This document shows positions 35,502 to 44,830 of a DNA stretch of 64,000 nucleotides, one piece after another. This stretch comes from Desulfobacteraceae bacterium. GTDB lineage: Bacteria; Desulfobacterota; Desulfobacteria; Desulfobacterales; Desulfosarcinaceae. The position numbers and the translations under genes were made by a program. The stretch covers positions 25,552 through 89,551 of the forward strand of contig JABDIN010000094.1 of the NCBI GenBank assembly GCA_013003715.1, given 5' to 3'. The notes under the pieces were generated by a model that did not search any database, had not been told where the DNA came from, and saw only the letters and a list, made by a program, of their open reading frames with translations. Within the stretch, counting starts at the first letter, position 1. The number at the start of each line of letters is the position of its first letter.

Positions 35502-37750
35502 TCCATGGTCTCCTGTACAAGTTGAGACAAACCTTCTCGGACAGCATCGATGCGATCCCCGATTTCACCGGCGGTCTGGCCCATATCCTTAAGGATATCA
35601 TTTGCCTTCTGTCTATCGGACTGTTTTTCACCGATGAGATTCTTGAATTCAGCCATTTGAAGAACAGAGGCCTGAAATCGCTCGCATAACCGTTCATTGA
35701 TTTCACGGGATGCGGCATCGGCCAACTTCAATACATACTGAAATTTAATATTCTCCCGATGATCTTTAAGTTGGGCCAGGACCGATCTTTCAGTCTCCTG
35801 TTTTATTCTTTTGACGGCGCCTTTAAATGCCATCACCGTTTCCTCATTCTCACTGGAGAAAGGTTTCCTGATCACTTTTTTTACTGCTCCGATCAACTTA
35901 TAAACGCCCAGTCGAATGACGGCATCTGTCTTTACATGAGCAGAATATCGCATCATGGCTTTCGCTGGTGGTATGACAATCCCAACGATGGTTTTGATAC
36001 GCTCAAGATCCAATTCGGTATTGCCGCCGTATTCACTGCCATTGATGTTAAGGCCGATATTTTCAAGGGCGAATCGGTGTTCAGAAATGACCTCCCGGAT
36101 CATGTTGTCAAAAGGCTTCGTGATGGTGACGATACTGTCGGCAAGTTTTTTTTCCAATCTTTTGACGAATCGGACAATTTCAGGCGTCAGATTCTCTGCC
36201 ATGTAAATATCGACGGCTTGCTTGAAATCCTGGTATATCACATAAAGCGTTCCACCAAAGCCTGAGGACTCAATACCGTCAAGATAGTCGTTGTAATTGA
36301 TTGAATACGATCGGATAAAATCGATTAATTGTCTGACCATTTCTCCGCTTCGCGCATCAAAGAATCGATCGATTTCGGGTTTCAGATCGCGTTTTAATTT
36401 ATCAATGGCACCTTCCAGGGTGTTTTGAATTACAGATTTCATCTGATTGATGCGCAGCCTGTGCAGCTCGATTTTTTCCGTAATTTTCCCGGCACCATCG
36501 GCATCCTGATCGAGCATAACCTTGCTCAATTGTATCCATTGGTCAATGCCGTCACCAACCATGGACAGCCGTTCCAGGTGATTTTTCAGAAGCAGTGCGA
36601 ATCGTTCTCTATTGATCTTTTGGTAAAAAGTGTCAAAAAACCGCTGACGCTCAGCCGATGAATATGTGATAAAATCAGATTCCTGTTGCCATTGATCCAA
36701 CCGGGCCTGATCTTTAGCGGATAGCTGGCCTTGCTGTTCATCGAATAAATGATAAAGACCGGAAAATGAGAACAGTACGGCCCCCGGTATGAGTAGCTTC
36801 AGCTCCTCATGTATCTTTTCAATACCATTTTCCAGATCTCCAAGTGAATCATGTTCACTGAAATCACAGTTCACGACAAACAGTATATTGTCGATGATGG
36901 CCATTTTTTTGATCATGGATAAAAATCTGATATCAGCCTGACGAACTCCGGTACGGCTGCTGACGACATAAACAATGAGGTTGGTTCGATATAAGTAGTC
37001 TTGAATCATGGCGAGATGGAGCGGATTTGGAGAATCACTTCCCTGGCAATCGGCAATCTCAATATGGTCCCCCAATTTTGTGTCGGCCACTTCAAGGCGA
37101 ATGTCGCTGAGATATACGGACAGGGCATCACTGGAGACGAATTCACGATGGTCCGGAAAGTGGTCCGGGTCAAAGTGTAATTCCGTACTGTCCGATGCAA
37201 CAATATCGTGCACGCGGTCATATCCGTTCAAATACGACGACAACAGCACGGAATTCACATTGCGCATATCCTTTGTGAATAGCTGATCCGCGCTCAGTGA
37301 ACTGATAGCGCGTTCAAGTTCTTCCCGATCCTTTTGACGACGGATATCGAAATTGTCTGTACTGGAAAATCGATCGTCAGGGAATAAAATCAAGGCTTGT
37401 TGAATATCGTGATTCACCTCATCCCATGACTTGAAAAAGAGGTGAGCCTGTTTGTGTTCTCCCCCGACAACCCGTGTGACAATGGATGTGACCACACCGG
37501 CACCACGCTTCAGGTAATCGCCGGTGAGCAATGTATTTACAAAGGTACTCTTACCTGATTTTATCGTGCCCACAACGGCTACGTGGATGTCGTCGCTGGT
37601 AGTGTCCTTGGTGATGCCGGTACAGGTATCCTCCCACTGATCAAAGGATTGGTTCTTCAAGCCTGGTATGGATCTGGCCGTCTCGAACAGACCGGTCAGG
37701 ATTCCGTTGATATTCAACAATTCTGTTTTTAGTGTCTCGTAAGTCTTCAT
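35498..37750 (-). CDS. Bacterial dynamin-like GTPase
   Basis: A 750-residue protein. The GTPase domain has G1 GTIKSGKST (residues 61-69), a threonine-rich G2 region (VVTSIVT, ~86-92), G3 DCQG (234-237) and G4 NCDF (294-297), the latter two being divergent forms of DxxG and TKxD. Residues ~330-750 are almost entirely helical with many heptad stretches, as in the stalk of dynamin-family proteins, and a few hydrophobic segments (IVGIVIPPAKAMM) may touch membrane. Dynamins tubulate or fuse membranes. Two single-pass membrane coiled-coil genes lie upstream and ParA follows with a 4-base overlap. Confidence 0.85.
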   Translation of the reverse strand: MKTYETLKTELLNINGILTGLFETARSIPGLKNQSFDQWEDTCTGITKDTTSDDIHVAVVGTIKSGKSTFVNTLLTGDYLKRGAGVVTSIVTRVVGGEHKQAHLFFKSWDEVNHDIQQALILFPDDRFSSTDNFDIRRQKDREELERAISSLSADQLFTKDMRNVNSVLLSSYLNGYDRVHDIVASDSTELHFDPDHFPDHREFVSSDALSVYLSDIRLEVADTKLGDHIEIADCQGSDSPNPLHLAMIQDYLYRTNLIVYVVSSRTGVRQADIRFLSMIKKMAIIDNILFVVNCDFSEHDSLGDLENGIEKIHEELKLLIPGAVLFSFSGLYHLFDEQQGQLSAKDQARLDQWQQESDFITYSSAERQRFFDTFYQKINRERFALLLKNHLERLSMVGDGIDQWIQLSKVMLDQDADGAGKITEKIELHRLRINQMKSVIQNTLEGAIDKLKRDLKPEIDRFFDARSGEMVRQLIDFIRSYSINYNDYLDGIESSGFGGTLYVIYQDFKQAVDIYMAENLTPEIVRFVKRLEKKLADSIVTITKPFDNMIREVISEHRFALENIGLNINGSEYGGNTELDLERIKTIVGIVIPPAKAMMRYSAHVKTDAVIRLGVYKLIGAVKKVIRKPFSSENEETVMAFKGAVKRIKQETERSVLAQLKDHRENIKFQYVLKLADAASREINERLCERFQASVLQMAEFKNLIGEKQSDRQKANDILKDMGQTAGEIGDRIDAVREGLSQLVQETME

Positions 37751-37963
37751 AGGATATTATGAAAGGCATTTCTGGTTTGGCACAACTCAAAAATCTATGA
37801 CTTCAATCAACTTTTTGAGAAGTGGTATGAAACGTACCCTGCGCGTCAGGCCCGGTCATACAAGGGTTGGTATGGATTGTCTAAACATAGCTCGTTCTTG
37901 TGCTGTCGGACAACCACAATGAATCGTGTATTGTCTGCACAACGCCCCGCCGCACGCCTTGTA

Positions 37964-38617
37964 TTATTCAGGAGCGGTACTTGCTCCCCCTGACGAAGCG
38001 GCTGTAGAGCCGGTTACACCAACGCCACCGGAGAAGACCTTACCAGTCCCGGTGTTGGATGGTGTTGCATCGTCCGGAAAAATTTGTGTACTGCCACTAC
38101 CGGGCTGTACATTGACATCAGTCGATGGTACTGCGGGCGACTCCGGAATGGTCGTATCGATGGGACCAGCTTCCGGCATGATGGTACTGCCGGGAGGCTC
38201 TGTTTCGGTTGAATCCGGTGTGTTACCAGTGCTAATTGGATCGCCATTTCCAGCCTTCAACTCTCCAAGCTGGCGATTGGCTTCAGCCAGTTCTCTCTGG
38301 ACATCCAGTAATTTTTTTCGAAGGTTCTCCCGGGTTGTCATCTCCGTTTTGATACGTAACTGCGCACTAGCCAACTCTTTTTTCAGGGACTTAATTTCCG
38401 CTTGAGAATTTTTAGCATCTGTTTCAGCGGAATCCCGGGAATTTATCTGGGCTTGCATTGCGCTAAGATTGTTATGGTTCAGGTGACGCAACCGGTTTGT
38501 TGTGACAAATGATAACGCCGCTGTAATTATGGCGATGGATGCAGTAATGATTACAAATCGCAAAATCAATCGATGAAAGCCGATTATTCTTTTGCGTGAA
38601 CTCCACCAAGCAGCCAT
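37964..38617 (-). CDS. Single-pass membrane protein with coiled coil and disordered tail
   Basis: A 217-residue protein with a membrane helix at about residues 17-42 (LILRFVIITASIAIITAALSF), a coiled coil at ~50-120 (AEIKSLKKELASAQL, RENLRKKLLDVQREL) and a low-complexity tail of Ser, Thr, Pro, Gly and Glu at ~125-217. I do not recognise a family. GGGGGG precedes the ATG. It lies between a similar membrane coiled-coil gene (50 bases upstream) and the dynamin-like gene (213 bases downstream), all in one direction, so these are likely parts of one system. Confidence 0.75.
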   Translation of the reverse strand: MAAWWSSRKRIIGFHRLILRFVIITASIAIITAALSFVTTNRLRHLNHNNLSAMQAQINSRDSAETDAKNSQAEIKSLKKELASAQLRIKTEMTTRENLRKKLLDVQRELAEANRQLGELKAGNGDPISTGNTPDSTETEPPGSTIMPEAGPIDTTIPESPAVPSTDVNVQPGSGSTQIFPDDATPSNTGTGKVFSGGVGVTGSTAASSGGASTAPE

Positions 38618-38667
38618 TCATTCCCCCCCTGTAAGATAATGGATTTCCGACAACTGATGAAATTGCC

Positions 38668-39462
38668 TCAACTCTTAATTTCGCCAACAACCAGTGTCAT
38701 TGACCATTCCTGTACGGATTTATTTATCGATCCGCTGGTTGACAAACCTGTCGCCGCAAGAATTTTTTGGAGAAACATTGCATAGGTCGGCGTGGTATCC
38801 CGACTGTGTACAGTGAGCAGAATCCCCTGGGGTGGTTTTGAAAATGCACTTCGAGACACACCGTTCGTCGTCCATCCACCCTGTGTCAGAATATCATTCA
38901 ACTCGACGGCCATACGCTCGGCGTGATCGTTACCAAGCACTGCAACAATATCGATATTGCCTTTAGGCCCCGGTTCGATTAAATCCATCAACGTCTTTCG
39001 CTGTGTTTCCGACAATAGCGCCGCCGGTTTTACCGGTTCGAGTTCATCGACGGCGTCACCGGTGACCGGAATGCTGCCATCGTCGTATCTGTTTTCCCGC
39101 TCGTTCCGTTGAAAAGAGCCGGTTGAATCAGCAGTGTTTCTTACCTTTTTCCGCATTTTCCCGAGTTCGTCTCTGAGCTTGCCGGACTCACTTTCGAACG
39201 TTCTAAGCCTCTGTGTCAGGATGTCCCGTTCCTGCTGGGTGTCAAGCAATTCCTTGCGAATCTCTTTAGCGGCCTTCTTCAGTTTTTCAGGTTTAGGATC
39301 ATTGATCGGTTGGCCTGATTCTTTGAAGGCAGCAATTTTTTTGGACAAAAACCACAGGCCAATGAGAAGCAAACCCGTGACTGCAATGGCCCAGAAAGCA
39401 TACAATCTGAGATGGCCGTCAATTTTTTCTACGGTTTCAACGATACTCCACCATTCAAGCAT
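38668..39462 (-). CDS. Single-pass membrane coiled-coil protein with conserved C-terminal domain
   Basis: A 264-residue protein with one membrane helix (residues ~20-40, FWAIAVTGLLLIGLWFL), a Lys/Glu-rich coiled coil at ~60-115 (KKAAKEIRKELLDTQQERD, RLRTFESESGKLRDELG) and a compact alpha/beta domain at ~155-264 (NIDIVAVLGNDHAERMAVEL, LTVHSRDTTPTYAMFLQKIL, MTLVVGEIK). The domain's fold pattern recurs in uncharacterised proteobacterial membrane proteins. The frame opens at TTG 39474; ATG 39462 follows GGAG and is preferred. It is the first gene of the dynamin-ParA cassette. Confidence 0.78.
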   Translation of the reverse strand: MLEWWSIVETVEKIDGHLRLYAFWAIAVTGLLLIGLWFLSKKIAAFKESGQPINDPKPEKLKKAAKEIRKELLDTQQERDILTQRLRTFESESGKLRDELGKMRKKVRNTADSTGSFQRNERENRYDDGSIPVTGDAVDELEPVKPAALLSETQRKTLMDLIEPGPKGNIDIVAVLGNDHAERMAVELNDILTQGGWTTNGVSRSAFSKPPQGILLTVHSRDTTPTYAMFLQKILAATGLSTSGSINKSVQEWSMTLVVGEIKS

Positions 39463-39594
39463 ATCAGTCTCCAACGTCTGTTATTTCGACTGTGTTTGGA
39501 AATATTATGAGTAATACCAATTAATTGTCAATGAATCAAGTGAAAAGAGGGCACAACTTGATTACCGGTGAAAATTTACAGACGGTTATATAGA

Positions 39595-40512
39595 TTAGCA
39601 GCCGGTCCGGCTCCGGGCAAGAATTCTATCTCGCCTGCTGTTCAGGCGTGCTTGAACATTCCTTTTTATGCTTTTTCGTTTGGAATTGAGAACCGCACAG
39701 CTGTATCGAATATTTTTTTCGAAAAGCTCCGGGTAGTTATACGCGTTGGCGCGAAGTTTCCGGCTATTGGATGTAAATTTACGAAGAAGTGCTATTTCCT
39801 TGCCAATGACCTTGGTATCCCTTTGGATGACTGCATTCAGGAAAGATTCTCTGTCATTGGCGCAATCCGCATAGGTTACTGCCCGGCCCATTTGATTGAT
39901 GTTGTGCCCATCGCTGCCACCGGTGATGGATTTATTGAGGTTGAACCCGAGTACAGCGCATTTAAGATTCCATTTATTGATATTGCCGGAATTTATAACC
40001 TCGACACCGTCGACCAATGAATAGAGTTTTTCAAGTCTTTCCATGGGAAATTGAAGATTGCAGACACCAGTGTAAGCGGCACAATACGGATGCGGGAAAA
40101 TGATGACGGATCGATGGACTTTGGCCCTGTCAATGATTTCTTCCATTCTGAGTGACAGGCTGCTCATTACCCCGTTCCCCATATAGGGTTCAACATCATC
40201 GATATAAAACTTTTCAAGGCTGGCCACATCGTAGAAGTACACCAGCAGGTGGGTCCCTTCAACAGTGGTCAGTTCAATGCCGGGAATGCTCAGCAAATCC
40301 TCGTACTGGTCGATCTCCACGGCCCCCCCGATGCAATTATGATCTGTTACGGAGACGCCGATATGCATCCGGCGGGCCAAATCAACGATTTCCGGAACCG
40401 TATTGATACCATCGGAATAGGTGGAGTGAAAATGTAAATCAACGACCACATAGTTGTGGGTCAGCGCCTGCAGATCGGGTTTTTCGAATCTAATTTTATT
40501 TATCTGGTTCAT
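39595..40512 (-). CDS. PHP-domain metal-dependent phosphoesterase
   Basis: About 305 residues. The PHP metal-binding motifs are all present: DLHFHSTYSDG, SVTDHNCIGG, IPGIELTTVEG, IIFPHPYC and GGSDGHNINQMG. PHP domains hydrolyse phosphate esters, including phosphatases and exonucleases; the substrate cannot be told from sequence. About 70 C-terminal residues are basic (RKFTSNSRKLR, KRKSIKRNVQARLNSRRDR) and could bind nucleic acid. A longer frame starts with TTG 40563; ATG 40512 (MNQINKIRF) is a plausible start, but neither has a clear ribosome site. It lies between a diguanylate cyclase and the dynamin cassette. Confidence 0.82.
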   Translation of the reverse strand: MNQINKIRFEKPDLQALTHNYVVVDLHFHSTYSDGINTVPEIVDLARRMHIGVSVTDHNCIGGAVEIDQYEDLLSIPGIELTTVEGTHLLVYFYDVASLEKFYIDDVEPYMGNGVMSSLSLRMEEIIDRAKVHRSVIIFPHPYCAAYTGVCNLQFPMERLEKLYSLVDGVEVINSGNINKWNLKCAVLGFNLNKSITGGSDGHNINQMGRAVTYADCANDRESFLNAVIQRDTKVIGKEIALLRKFTSNSRKLRANAYNYPELFEKNIRYSCAVLNSKRKSIKRNVQARLNSRRDRILARSRTGC

Positions 40513-40692
40513 TGGGTATTCGGTGTTGAATGTCTGATTCAGCTGTACCTCATTGAAATACAACGAATTTGGTGTAGGTTGATGTCAATGCCACACGACG
40601 CGTGACAAGCGGTAGATGGTAAAAACATCCTGATAGTAATACATTGCGTATACAAAAGCTACCATATCCATGGAAACTGCTCGATGGTTAAA

Positions 40693-41787
40693 CTACAGCT
40701 TCTTCTCGTTGACAACACGGTTCTTGCCATTTCGCTTGGCGATGTAGAGTGATCTATCCGCCCGGTCGAGTATATCTTCCAGGGTATCGCCCTTGCGCTG
40801 GGCACTGCACCCGATACTGACCGTGATCTTAAGGGTTTCACCATTGGGATTATCATCAATGGCATACCGGGTGGATGCAATGGATTTGCAAATTGCCTTG
40901 GCCTTTTTTGTCGCATTTCGAAGAGAGGCCCCTTTCAACAATATTACAAATTCTTCTCCGCCATACCGGGCCAGAAAATCCTCGGACCGGACGGAACCTT
41001 TGCATTTATTCGAAAATGCCATCAGCACGCGGTCGCCAATAAGGTGTCCGTGGGTATCATTGACTGTTTTAAAATCATCAATATCCAACAACAGCAATGA
41101 CATCGGCTCGCGGGTGTCAGCACAATGTTTAACTGCCTGCCCGGCATATTCATCAAAGGCCTGACGATTATAAATACCGGTCAATCCGTCTTTTACGGAT
41201 TTGTTTTTAGCATTCTCCAGTTCCCTTTTCAGGATGACTACTTTATTGGACAACCGGCTGATTTGTTCGTTTTCACTTTTCTGTTTATCGGTCATGAACA
41301 GGCGCATTTGATTGACTTCTTCTTTAAGCACCTGTTTAATTTTCTTAATGTCATCCAGAAGGGTGATTTCTTCTATTCTTTCGCCGTGGTCTTGAACGCG
41401 CTCATATATTTCGCGGTTTTCCACATTCAGATTGACCATGGCCTGGGATAAAAGCTCTATGATATCTTTAAGTTCTCTCTCCTTTTCCAGGATATAGCTT
41501 TTTTGGCGATCGATGAAATCGGCAATTCGAAGTTTTTGCGTTTTAAAAGCCGGTTCAATTTCCTGGGAGGAATTGTGGTCCGCAACAACGCCTGAAAGTG
41601 AATCCATGTCCTGTTTGTATTGTCCGGATTGAATTTCTTCTATATCCAGCGCAAAATCCTTTAAAAACAAGAGCATGGTCTTGATGGTCTGCAGAAAAAA
41701 CACGTCCCGGTCTTTTTGCCGGTCATTTCGTAAAGGTGTATCCGTTTCACTGTTGGTTCGTTTAGGATCTTTTCCCGAAAACCCCAT
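40693..41787 (-). CDS. Diguanylate cyclase with N-terminal coiled coil
   Basis: A 364-residue protein whose last ~165 residues are a GGDEF domain with the active variant YGGEEFVILL and, five residues before, an inhibitory-site type RSED (RxxD). This predicts an active, product-inhibited c-di-GMP synthase. Residues ~60-195 are helical with heptads (SYILEKERELKDIIELLSQA, KQVLKEEVNQMRLF) and no sensor or membrane domain is seen, so it is cytoplasmic and may be controlled by dimerisation. AGGAGG lies just before the ATG. The basic-acid transporter genes are upstream and the PHP gene downstream. Confidence 0.92.
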   Translation of the reverse strand: MGFSGKDPKRTNSETDTPLRNDRQKDRDVFFLQTIKTMLLFLKDFALDIEEIQSGQYKQDMDSLSGVVADHNSSQEIEPAFKTQKLRIADFIDRQKSYILEKERELKDIIELLSQAMVNLNVENREIYERVQDHGERIEEITLLDDIKKIKQVLKEEVNQMRLFMTDKQKSENEQISRLSNKVVILKRELENAKNKSVKDGLTGIYNRQAFDEYAGQAVKHCADTREPMSLLLLDIDDFKTVNDTHGHLIGDRVLMAFSNKCKGSVRSEDFLARYGGEEFVILLKGASLRNATKKAKAICKSIASTRYAIDDNPNGETLKITVSIGCSAQRKGDTLEDILDRADRSLYIAKRNGKNRVVNEKKL

Positions 41788-41859
41788 TCATCCTCCTCGA
41801 CGAGACTATGGAAATTTGTCATGCCGTAATCTTATATATCGTCTTATCGGGTCAAATCT

Positions 41860-42753
41860 TTATCCCGTTTGGTAACGATTTTTATTTAATGAAACCTCGA
41901 GACGGGAAACGATCAACGAACAGGTGAGTGTGAGTATCAGATAGAGGATACTTATGGTGATCCAAATTTCAAAGGTCATATAGGTCGCAGCCATTATTTC
42001 CATTCCTTGAAAAGTGAGTTCCTGTATGGAAATTACCGACACGATTGCGGAATCTTTTATGGTCGAGATGAATTGGCCGGCGAGTGGCGGCAGAATCCGT
42101 TGGATGGCCTGGGGTAGCACCACATGTTGTAACAATTGCCACCGCGACATACCCAATGCACTGGCGGCCTCCCATTGTTCCCGTTCGATGGATTGAATGC
42201 CGGCCCGGACGATTTCGGCAATATAGGCCCCTTCAAAAATAGCCAGTGTGATAACAGCGGATAGAAATATGGTGAACATCTCCGGCGGTGCGAAGAGGAT
42301 CGTGAAAATACGTTGAATGTTGCCGGATCGAGACCGGATGAATTCATCCACACCCAACACCGGCATGATCTGATCGCTCACAAAATAATAGAAAAGAAAA
42401 ATGATCACAAGTGGGGGAAGGTTGCGGCAAAGTTCGACATATGTTCTGCCGATCAGTCGTTTAAAAAGTGTTCTGCTGATCCGGCACAACCCCATGATGG
42501 ACCCGAAAACACAGGCCAATATCGTCCCCCAGAAACTCAATCGTATGGTGGTCAGGAGCCCTTGTGCGAGTAAATTAGAGACCCATCTGTTCCGCTCCGC
42601 ATCGAAACGGAACAAATATTGCGGAATGGCTTGCCAGTTCCATTTATATTGAAGCCCCACCTGAATCCGATATACAAAATACATGCAGACAGCGATTAGC
42701 AATGCACCGATAATCAAATCAAGTGGGGAGATTTTTATTTTTTTGTTTACCAA
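41860..42753 (-). CDS. Polar amino acid ABC transporter permease (His/Glu type)
   Basis: A 297-residue inner-membrane permease with five or more membrane helices and the HisM/GlnP-type EAA loop EQWEAASALGMSRWQLLQHVVLPQ, which docks the ATPase. GTILACVFGSIMGLCRIS and VELCRNLPPLVIIFLFYY are typical of this family. The start is TTG at 42753; an in-frame stop lies only two codons upstream, so no alternative is available. It ends 72 bases before the diguanylate cyclase start. A second permease and a binding protein are upstream, but no ATPase gene. Confidence 0.9.
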   Translation of the reverse strand: MVNKKIKISPLDLIIGALLIAVCMYFVYRIQVGLQYKWNWQAIPQYLFRFDAERNRWVSNLLAQGLLTTIRLSFWGTILACVFGSIMGLCRISRTLFKRLIGRTYVELCRNLPPLVIIFLFYYFVSDQIMPVLGVDEFIRSRSGNIQRIFTILFAPPEMFTIFLSAVITLAIFEGAYIAEIVRAGIQSIEREQWEAASALGMSRWQLLQHVVLPQAIQRILPPLAGQFISTIKDSAIVSVISIQELTFQGMEIMAATYMTFEIWITISILYLILTLTCSLIVSRLEVSLNKNRYQTG

Positions 42754-42817
42754 GGAAAGTCACAACTGTTTTGGTATGGCCTCTCCGCATAGGGTTGCGG
42801 GTGGCATTATCAGAACA

Positions 42818-42867
42818 CCCTACCACATATTGTGCATACGAATTGTGTGACACAATATGTGGTAGGG
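42818..42867. repeat. Perfect 17-base-pair hairpin between the binding-protein and permease genes
   Basis: CCCTACCACATATTGTG at 42818-42834 and its exact complement at 42851-42867, with a 16-base loop. It lies in the 168-base gap after the substrate-binding-protein gene and before the permease gene. No T-run follows on the minus strand, so it is more likely to stabilise the upstream mRNA or attenuate transcription partly, giving more binding protein than permease, as known for similar hairpins in maltose- and histidine-type operons. Confidence 0.75.
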
Positions 42868-42921
42868 ACATTGGATTTGAACGATCGAACGGTTTGTTTT
42901 ATCAGCTTGCCGCATTTTCAA

Positions 42922-43755
42922 TCACTGAATCTGATCTTCCCAATCCCGGGTTTCAAACCAGTACTGTTTTCGCTCCTGCAGCCAGCCCTCGGCCATAACA
43001 TACCCGATCCAGTTGTTAAAATAATTCAATGAATCCGGATCACCTTTCCGAAGGGCGAACCCAATAGGTTCTTTTGTAAAAGTGCCACTGATCGGAAGAA
43101 AGAGTTTGTCCGGATACTTCAATGAATAATATGCCGGTGTAGGGGCGGATTCCACGACGGCATGGGCTCTGCCGTTCAATAATTCCTGGTAAACCTGAGC
43201 TTCTGATTCGAATAATCGTAAGGTGGCATTCGGCATGCTCTTTTTGCTGGCCATGACCGCGGTTGTGCCAAGCTTTGCCGCTATTACCACTTCCTTTTTA
43301 TTAAAATCTTCAAGGCTTGAAAAGCCCGCCGCCAGTTTCTTATTGGCGACGATGGACATACCGGAATAGTCGTAAGGAATAGAAAAATTGACCTTTAAAT
43401 TCCGCTTTGGCAATATGCCCATACCCCCGATAATCACATCAAATTTACCGGTCAACAGGGCCGGGATAATTCCGGACCATTTGGTGGGCACGAATTCCAC
43501 CTTCACGCCCATATCTTCTGCGAACCGAGTCGCCACATCAATTTCAAATCCCACCAGCTTTCCGGTTTTATCTTTCATCGCCCAGGGAACAAATGTATCC
43601 ATCCCCACGCGCACAACACCCCGTTTTAACATCTGCTCCACGACGCTCTGGTTGGTTAATTGCTGTTGAATAGTTTCCGCATGGGCACTTGAGATCATAA
43701 AAATCAATGCACACAGGCCAAGCAGCATCAAACGGTATTTTGTTAATAAAATCAT
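42922..43755 (-). CDS. Periplasmic amino-acid-binding protein of an ABC transporter
   Basis: A 277-residue solute-binding protein (family 3, His/Glu type). A signal peptide (residues 1-27, LIFMISSAHA) precedes the domain, with VLRVGMDTFVPWAMKD-like beginning (VVRVGMDTFVPW), GKLVGFEIDVATRFAEDMG, WSGIIPALLTGKFDVIIGGM, and NFSIPYDYSGMSIVA. These are family signatures; the ligand is probably a polar or basic/acidic amino acid but cannot be read directly. AAAGGAG lies just before the ATG, a strong site suiting its need for high expression. It lies between two permease genes. Confidence 0.92.
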   Translation of the reverse strand: MILLTKYRLMLLGLCALIFMISSAHAETIQQQLTNQSVVEQMLKRGVVRVGMDTFVPWAMKDKTGKLVGFEIDVATRFAEDMGVKVEFVPTKWSGIIPALLTGKFDVIIGGMGILPKRNLKVNFSIPYDYSGMSIVANKKLAAGFSSLEDFNKKEVVIAAKLGTTAVMASKKSMPNATLRLFESEAQVYQELLNGRAHAVVESAPTPAYYSLKYPDKLFLPISGTFTKEPIGFALRKGDPDSLNYFNNWIGYVMAEGWLQERKQYWFETRDWEDQIQ

Positions 43756-43975
43756 CTCTTTCTCCTTTTTGTCTTTATAAAAATGACGGTTAATGAGCAG
43801 CCGTTGTTTCCCTGGGAATTCGGCCGGAGTCCTGAATTTTTTTCATCCGGAAGCGTGCGGATCACGAACGTTCTTCCCGCCAGCGCTTGGGGTGCGGCAA
43901 ATCACCTCGCACAATTGTTCCGGATATCGTTGGCATCCGTTTTATAAGAACAATCGTCCCTGAAAATGACTGCCG

Positions 43976-44830
43976 TCACTCCTCGATCCTCAATCGATGT
44001 TCCATGACATTCACCGCAAACGAAATGGACACTGTAATGACAAGGTATATCAGTGCAACAGCAAACCATATTTCAAAGACAAGATAAGTTTCCGCTACAA
44101 TCGCCTGTGCATGCATTGAAAGATCGTAAATGGCAATCGTGCTGACCAGCGCAGAGTCCTTGACGAGAGATATGGCCTGGCTGGTCAACGGGGGCAAAAC
44201 CCTTCGAATCGCCTGCGGCAGGATCACATGCCGGTATATATAAAATGTGCTCAGTCCAAGACTATGAGCGGCTTCCCATTGGCCACGGTAAATGGATACA
44301 ATACCGGCACGAAATATCTCAGAAGCGTATGCGCCTTCAAAAAGGCTCAAGGCAAGAACCGCGGCGGTAAACCTGTCGATATCCAACACCGGTGCAATGA
44401 CAAAGTATATGAAAAACAATTGGACGAGAAGCGGTGTATTTCGAACCAATTCCAGATACGCCCGTGCGATAAACCGGCCAATGTAGGAATTCGAGAGTCG
44501 CAAGAATGCGGTCGTAAGGCCTACCCCAAACGCGAATATGAGGCTAATACCGGTTATCTTTAGGGTGATAATGACACCGTTCAGCAATGGGCCGGTGATA
44601 AACGAATTCGCATCAAACGTCAAAAAATATTGGGGGAGCCGGTACCACTGCCAATGATACCCGAGCCGTTCAGTCCCCCGGAACAGCATCCAACACAGGA
44701 AAGCGACCACCACGACAAATTTTGCAATGTTCCAGACAGCAAAGGAATTTCTGTTCGACCAGTTTTTTTTTAATTCTGTCAGATACAATTCATCCGTCCA
44801 ATCTGCCAACAATCCCACGAGGGTTTGCAT
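43976..44830 (-). CDS. Polar amino acid ABC transporter permease (second subunit)
   Basis: A 284-residue permease with a first helix at ~33-53 (FVVVVAFLCWMLF), several further helices, and the docking loop GQWEAAHSLGLSTFYIYRHVILPQ. ITGISLIFAFGVGLTTAFLRLS and LVRNTPLLVQLFFIYFVIAP are typical of the His/Glu family. About 30 N-terminal residues are hydrophilic and unusual. It is the first gene of the leftward transporter unit, 220 bases before the binding-protein gene; that gap has no clear gene. The two permeases presumably form a heterodimer. Confidence 0.9.
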   Translation of the reverse strand: MQTLVGLLADWTDELYLTELKKNWSNRNSFAVWNIAKFVVVVAFLCWMLFRGTERLGYHWQWYRLPQYFLTFDANSFITGPLLNGVIITLKITGISLIFAFGVGLTTAFLRLSNSYIGRFIARAYLELVRNTPLLVQLFFIYFVIAPVLDIDRFTAAVLALSLFEGAYASEIFRAGIVSIYRGQWEAAHSLGLSTFYIYRHVILPQAIRRVLPPLTSQAISLVKDSALVSTIAIYDLSMHAQAIVAETYLVFEIWFAVALIYLVITVSISFAVNVMEHRLRIEE

